Source: Flavobacteriaceae bacterium
GTDB lineage: Bacteria > Bacteroidota > Bacteroidia > Flavobacteriales > Flavobacteriaceae
Assembly: GCA_015488935.1 (NCBI GenBank)
Contig: WFMU01000022.1
Location: 1-7,169, forward strand
DNA: 7,169 bases
Direction: 5' to 3'
The position numbers were made by a program, and so were the translations under genes. Below the pieces are notes generated by a model. That model was not told where the DNA came from and did not search any database. It saw nothing but the letters and a program-made list of their open reading frames with translations. Below, piece after piece: positions 5,197 to 7,169 of this stretch (position 1 is the stretch's first letter; the number at the start of each line of letters is the position of its first letter).

Positions 5197-7011
5197 TTAA
5201 ACAATATCAATTTTCCCACTAGCACCTTGTACTGCGGTTACTTGTCCTTTAACATTTGTTTGTGTACCTTTTAATTCGGCATTTGTTTTTCCTTCTAATT
5301 TTAGATTCATTCCTTTTAGGCTTGTATCTTTTGTTGCTTCTATTGCTATTTCTCCTTTACTGGTTATACTTGTATCTTGTTTTGTTTGGATGTTGGTATT
5401 GCTATCCGATAAGATATTTGTATCGCCTTCGGATGCTGTGTTAATATCTCCTTTTGCTTGGATGTTTACATCTTCTTCGGCAACAATATTGATGTTTTTT
5501 GCTGCAATATCAATTGTTTCGGTGGCATTAATAGTCAATGATTTTTTTTGGGTATCAAAAATGATAATGCTACCATCATTATCGTATATTTTTATGGTTT
5601 CTGCACCATCTTCATCGTTAAATTCTACAGTATGTCCACTACGAGTACGAATGGCTTTAACATCGTTTTTATCGGTTTTCCAACTATCTGGTTTTGCCGA
5701 ACCATGATATAAACTACCTAGCATATATGGTTTTTCGGCATTTCCTCCTTCAAAATCAATGAGTACTTCTTCGTCTAATTCTGGTATAAATTGAAAACCT
5801 TTATCGCCACCTGCATGTGAGGTTACTATACGTATCCAAGGTGTTTTTTCACTAAGGTCTTTTTGCCAAGGAAATTGCACTTTAATTCTACCTAATCCTT
5901 CTGGATCTGCATTATCTACTACTATTGCAGATTGACTTCTACTTATTGGAAAAGCATCAATATTGGTATTTGGATACGCATCAAATTCTGCGGTAATAGC
6001 TTCAAATCTATTTTGATAATTACCATTTTCGTTATTCGAATGTGTTATATTAATTACTCGATATCTTCCGCCTTCTACTTTTACAATATTTCCAAGTGAA
6101 ACACCAGGGTTATCACTAACTCCTGTTAGTTTTACTTGTTGTATTTCTATGGCTTTCTTTTGTAGTTCGATACTTTTATCTAGGCGCGATTTTGATTTGG
6201 AGTCTATATATAAATTATGCCATACTTTGGTTTCTTTTGCATAGATATCTTTTGCTTTTTTATTTACAAAACCTGTATAATTACTTGATTCGGCAGTTAC
6301 CTCTTTGCTATCTTTTTCATGAACTTCATCTAATAAATAATCTTTGCCATAAAATTTATAATTATGTGATTGTGGTATTAAACTTAAATGGTATTCTTTT
6401 AAATCAAAACCATAAGTTAATTCTAATTCATCTGTTTCTGGCTTTCCAAAAATTAAGCTTTTACCATTGTAATAAAACCATTCGCCATATTGTGCTGCTA
6501 GTCTGCTTGCATAATCGTAACAACTTTCATTGTGTTGTACAGAGTAATATATGGTATCGTCATTTATAGGTGTTATTTGTAATTCTAGTTTAGAACCATC
6601 ATACTCTCTAAATGTTTTTTCTATAATTTCGGATAGAGATATTTCGTTATGTGAAGCATAGTGTGGTCCATCATCTGCAAGAAATGTTGGACTTTTACCT
6701 GTTATTACAACCGTATCTCCAGAATATTGATTATATCCTTTTACGTTTTTTACTTGGGTTACTATTCCTTTAAATTCTAATTTTCGATAACCTTCAAAGG
6801 CATCTAAAGCATCAATCTGTAAAGTTATTGTTCCTCCTAAAAAATTCTTGGTTTCTTGTGCTACTTCTGTAGATTGCTTTTCTAGCACATCCATACGGCA
6901 AACTATTTCAAAAGTATGATGTGCATCTATTTGTTGATTTAGCAATATTCTCTGAAATGCTGGTATCTCCGTACCATTAATATATATTTTTGTTGTTGAT
7001 TGTAACGCCAT
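5197..7011 (-). CDS. vgrG: VgrG, type VI secretion spike protein
   Basis: A 604-residue protein with the full VgrG architecture. Residues 1-345 form the gp27-like base: KIYINGTEIPAFQRILLNQQ, SLSEIIEKTFREY, and a Tyr-rich stretch around YDYASRLAAQYGEWFYYNGK. Residues 361-437 form the gp5-like OB fold: VVDNADPEGLGRIKVQFPW, TPWIRIVTSHAGGDKGFQF, PELDEEVLIDFEGGNAEKPY, MLGSLYHG. Residues 455-604 start with TRSGHTVEFNDEDGAETI and continue as short polar repeats (INIVAEEDVNIQAKGDINTA and similar), the triple-stranded beta-helix needle. A trimer is expected on top of the Hcp tube, with PAAR at its tip. There is no C-terminal toxin extension, so cargo must attach non-covalently, which agrees with the separate PAAR and effector genes downstream. 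Length is typical of a non-evolved VgrG. The start has no Shine-Dalgarno but an A-rich leader, and a candidate promoter lies about 40 nt upstream. An injection system other than T6SS is possible but less likely given the fused gp27-gp5 form. Confidence 0.96.
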   Translation of the reverse strand: MALQSTTKIYINGTEIPAFQRILLNQQIDAHHTFEIVCRMDVLEKQSTEVAQETKNFLGGTITLQIDALDAFEGYRKLEFKGIVTQVKNVKGYNQYSGDTVVITGKSPTFLADDGPHYASHNEISLSEIIEKTFREYDGSKLELQITPINDDTIYYSVQHNESCYDYASRLAAQYGEWFYYNGKSLIFGKPETDELELTYGFDLKEYHLSLIPQSHNYKFYGKDYLLDEVHEKDSKEVTAESSNYTGFVNKKAKDIYAKETKVWHNLYIDSKSKSRLDKSIELQKKAIEIQQVKLTGVSDNPGVSLGNIVKVEGGRYRVINITHSNNENGNYQNRFEAITAEFDAYPNTNIDAFPISRSQSAIVVDNADPEGLGRIKVQFPWQKDLSEKTPWIRIVTSHAGGDKGFQFIPELDEEVLIDFEGGNAEKPYMLGSLYHGSAKPDSWKTDKNDVKAIRTRSGHTVEFNDEDGAETIKIYDNDGSIIIFDTQKKSLTINATETIDIAAKNINIVAEEDVNIQAKGDINTASEGDTNILSDSNTNIQTKQDTSITSKGEIAIEATKDTSLKGMNLKLEGKTNAELKGTQTNVKGQVTAVQGASGKIDIV

Positions 7012-7048
7012 AATTATATTATTTTCTTTTAAGCAAAAAATTAGCTTC

Positions 7049-7079
7049 CAAAGTTACATTATTTTTTTTATTTAAAAAA
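7049..7079 (-). promoter_or_regulatory. candidate Bacteroidota-type promoter for the vgrG operon
   Basis: The minus strand carries TAACTTTG at 7056-7049, a full match to the Bacteroidota -7 consensus TAnnTTTG. Nineteen bases further upstream the -33 position holds TTTT (7079-7076) rather than TTTG, so that half is weak. The start point would fall near 7043, leaving a leader of about 30 nt before the vgrG ATG, with no clear Shine-Dalgarno. It is the only good promoter match I found in the flanking and intergenic sequences examined, and it would serve all genes down to the lipoprotein. The weak -33 box suggests help from an activator. Confidence 0.55.
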
Positions 7080-7100
7080 TACCTACAATTAGGTATTTTT
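7075..7100. terminator. perfect 11-bp inverted repeat, likely intrinsic terminator
   Basis: AAAAATACCTA at 7075-7085 and TAGGTATTTTT at 7090-7100 are exact reverse complements around the loop CAAT. Read on the minus strand it ends in six T residues, as a Rho-independent terminator would, and it overlaps the last two bases of the stop codon of a probable upstream gene. It works symmetrically, so it could also stop plus-strand transcripts. Because it touches the -33 position of the vgrG promoter, it may instead or also be an operator: its centre lies about 45 bases before the predicted start point, a usual site for activator binding. Confidence 0.6.
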
Positions 7101-7169
7101 ATTGCTTTATGTAGCTAATAGTTTTTATATTAAATTTATAATTGCCAACATTTTTTAATTCTACAATAT
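7099..7169 (-). CDS. C-terminal end of an upstream gene (partial)
   Basis: On the minus strand one frame is open from the window edge (first full codon at 7167) for 22 codons to a TAA at 7101-7099. It ends with NVGNYKFNIKTISYIKQ. The alternation of hydrophobic and polar residues looks like genuine protein, and a perfect hairpin with a T run begins at the stop codon, which is where a terminator should be. The other two minus frames contain stops. Twenty-two codons are too few to name the product, and a chance open stretch cannot be excluded. Confidence 0.45.
   Translation of the reverse strand, partial: IVELKNVGNYKFNIKTISYIKQ

Noticed and set aside
6192..6569. Plus-strand open frame of 125 codons opposite vgrG
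   Set aside because: It lies wholly inside the well-supported VgrG frame and its Leu/Tyr/His-rich translation looks like antisense of AT-rich coding DNA.

Overview
The window is an AT-rich stretch that fits the Bacteroidota, most likely the class Flavobacteriia. The grounds are a TAnnTTTG-type -7 promoter box, A-rich leaders with little Shine-Dalgarno signal, and the style of the VgrG and PAAR proteins. I do not assign a genus. All supported genes lie on the minus strand, so the biological order runs from high to low coordinates.

Reading along the minus strand, the window opens with what looks like the last 22 codons of an upstream gene (7169-7099). A perfect 11-bp AT-rich hairpin (7100-7075) follows, probably its terminator, and then a candidate promoter (-7 box TAACTTTG at 7056-7049). 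Next come vgrG (7011-5197), a 106-nt spacer holding two unrelated repeat elements, a PAAR tip protein (5090-4602), a very large multidomain cell-wall hydrolase (4588-926) and a small lipoprotein (929-141). At the low edge a signal-peptide-like start (42-1) runs off the window and suggests one more exported protein.

The layout is a VgrG-PAAR-effector-immunity module of a type VI secretion system, presumably the Bacteroidota subtype (T6SS-iii). VgrG and PAAR would form the sharpened spike. The 1220-residue protein would be the cargo, delivered to the periplasm of a rival. It combines a variant M23-like metallopeptidase fold interrupted by SH3-like domains, an EF-hand-like loop, a coiled coil, a Thr/Pro/Lys linker, a lysozyme-like transglycosylase domain and a C-terminal CHAP-type amidase/peptidase. 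The lipoprotein overlaps the effector by four bases (ATGA) and is the natural candidate for the periplasmic immunity factor. No sheath, tube, baseplate or ATPase gene is visible, so this appears to be a satellite module.

Points most worth following are the three potential wall-degrading domains in one effector, its altered metal-site motifs (HxxxH and HxE), the constant/variable boundary motif before the toxin domains, the repeat-borne PAAR start region, and the possible second exported protein at the edge.
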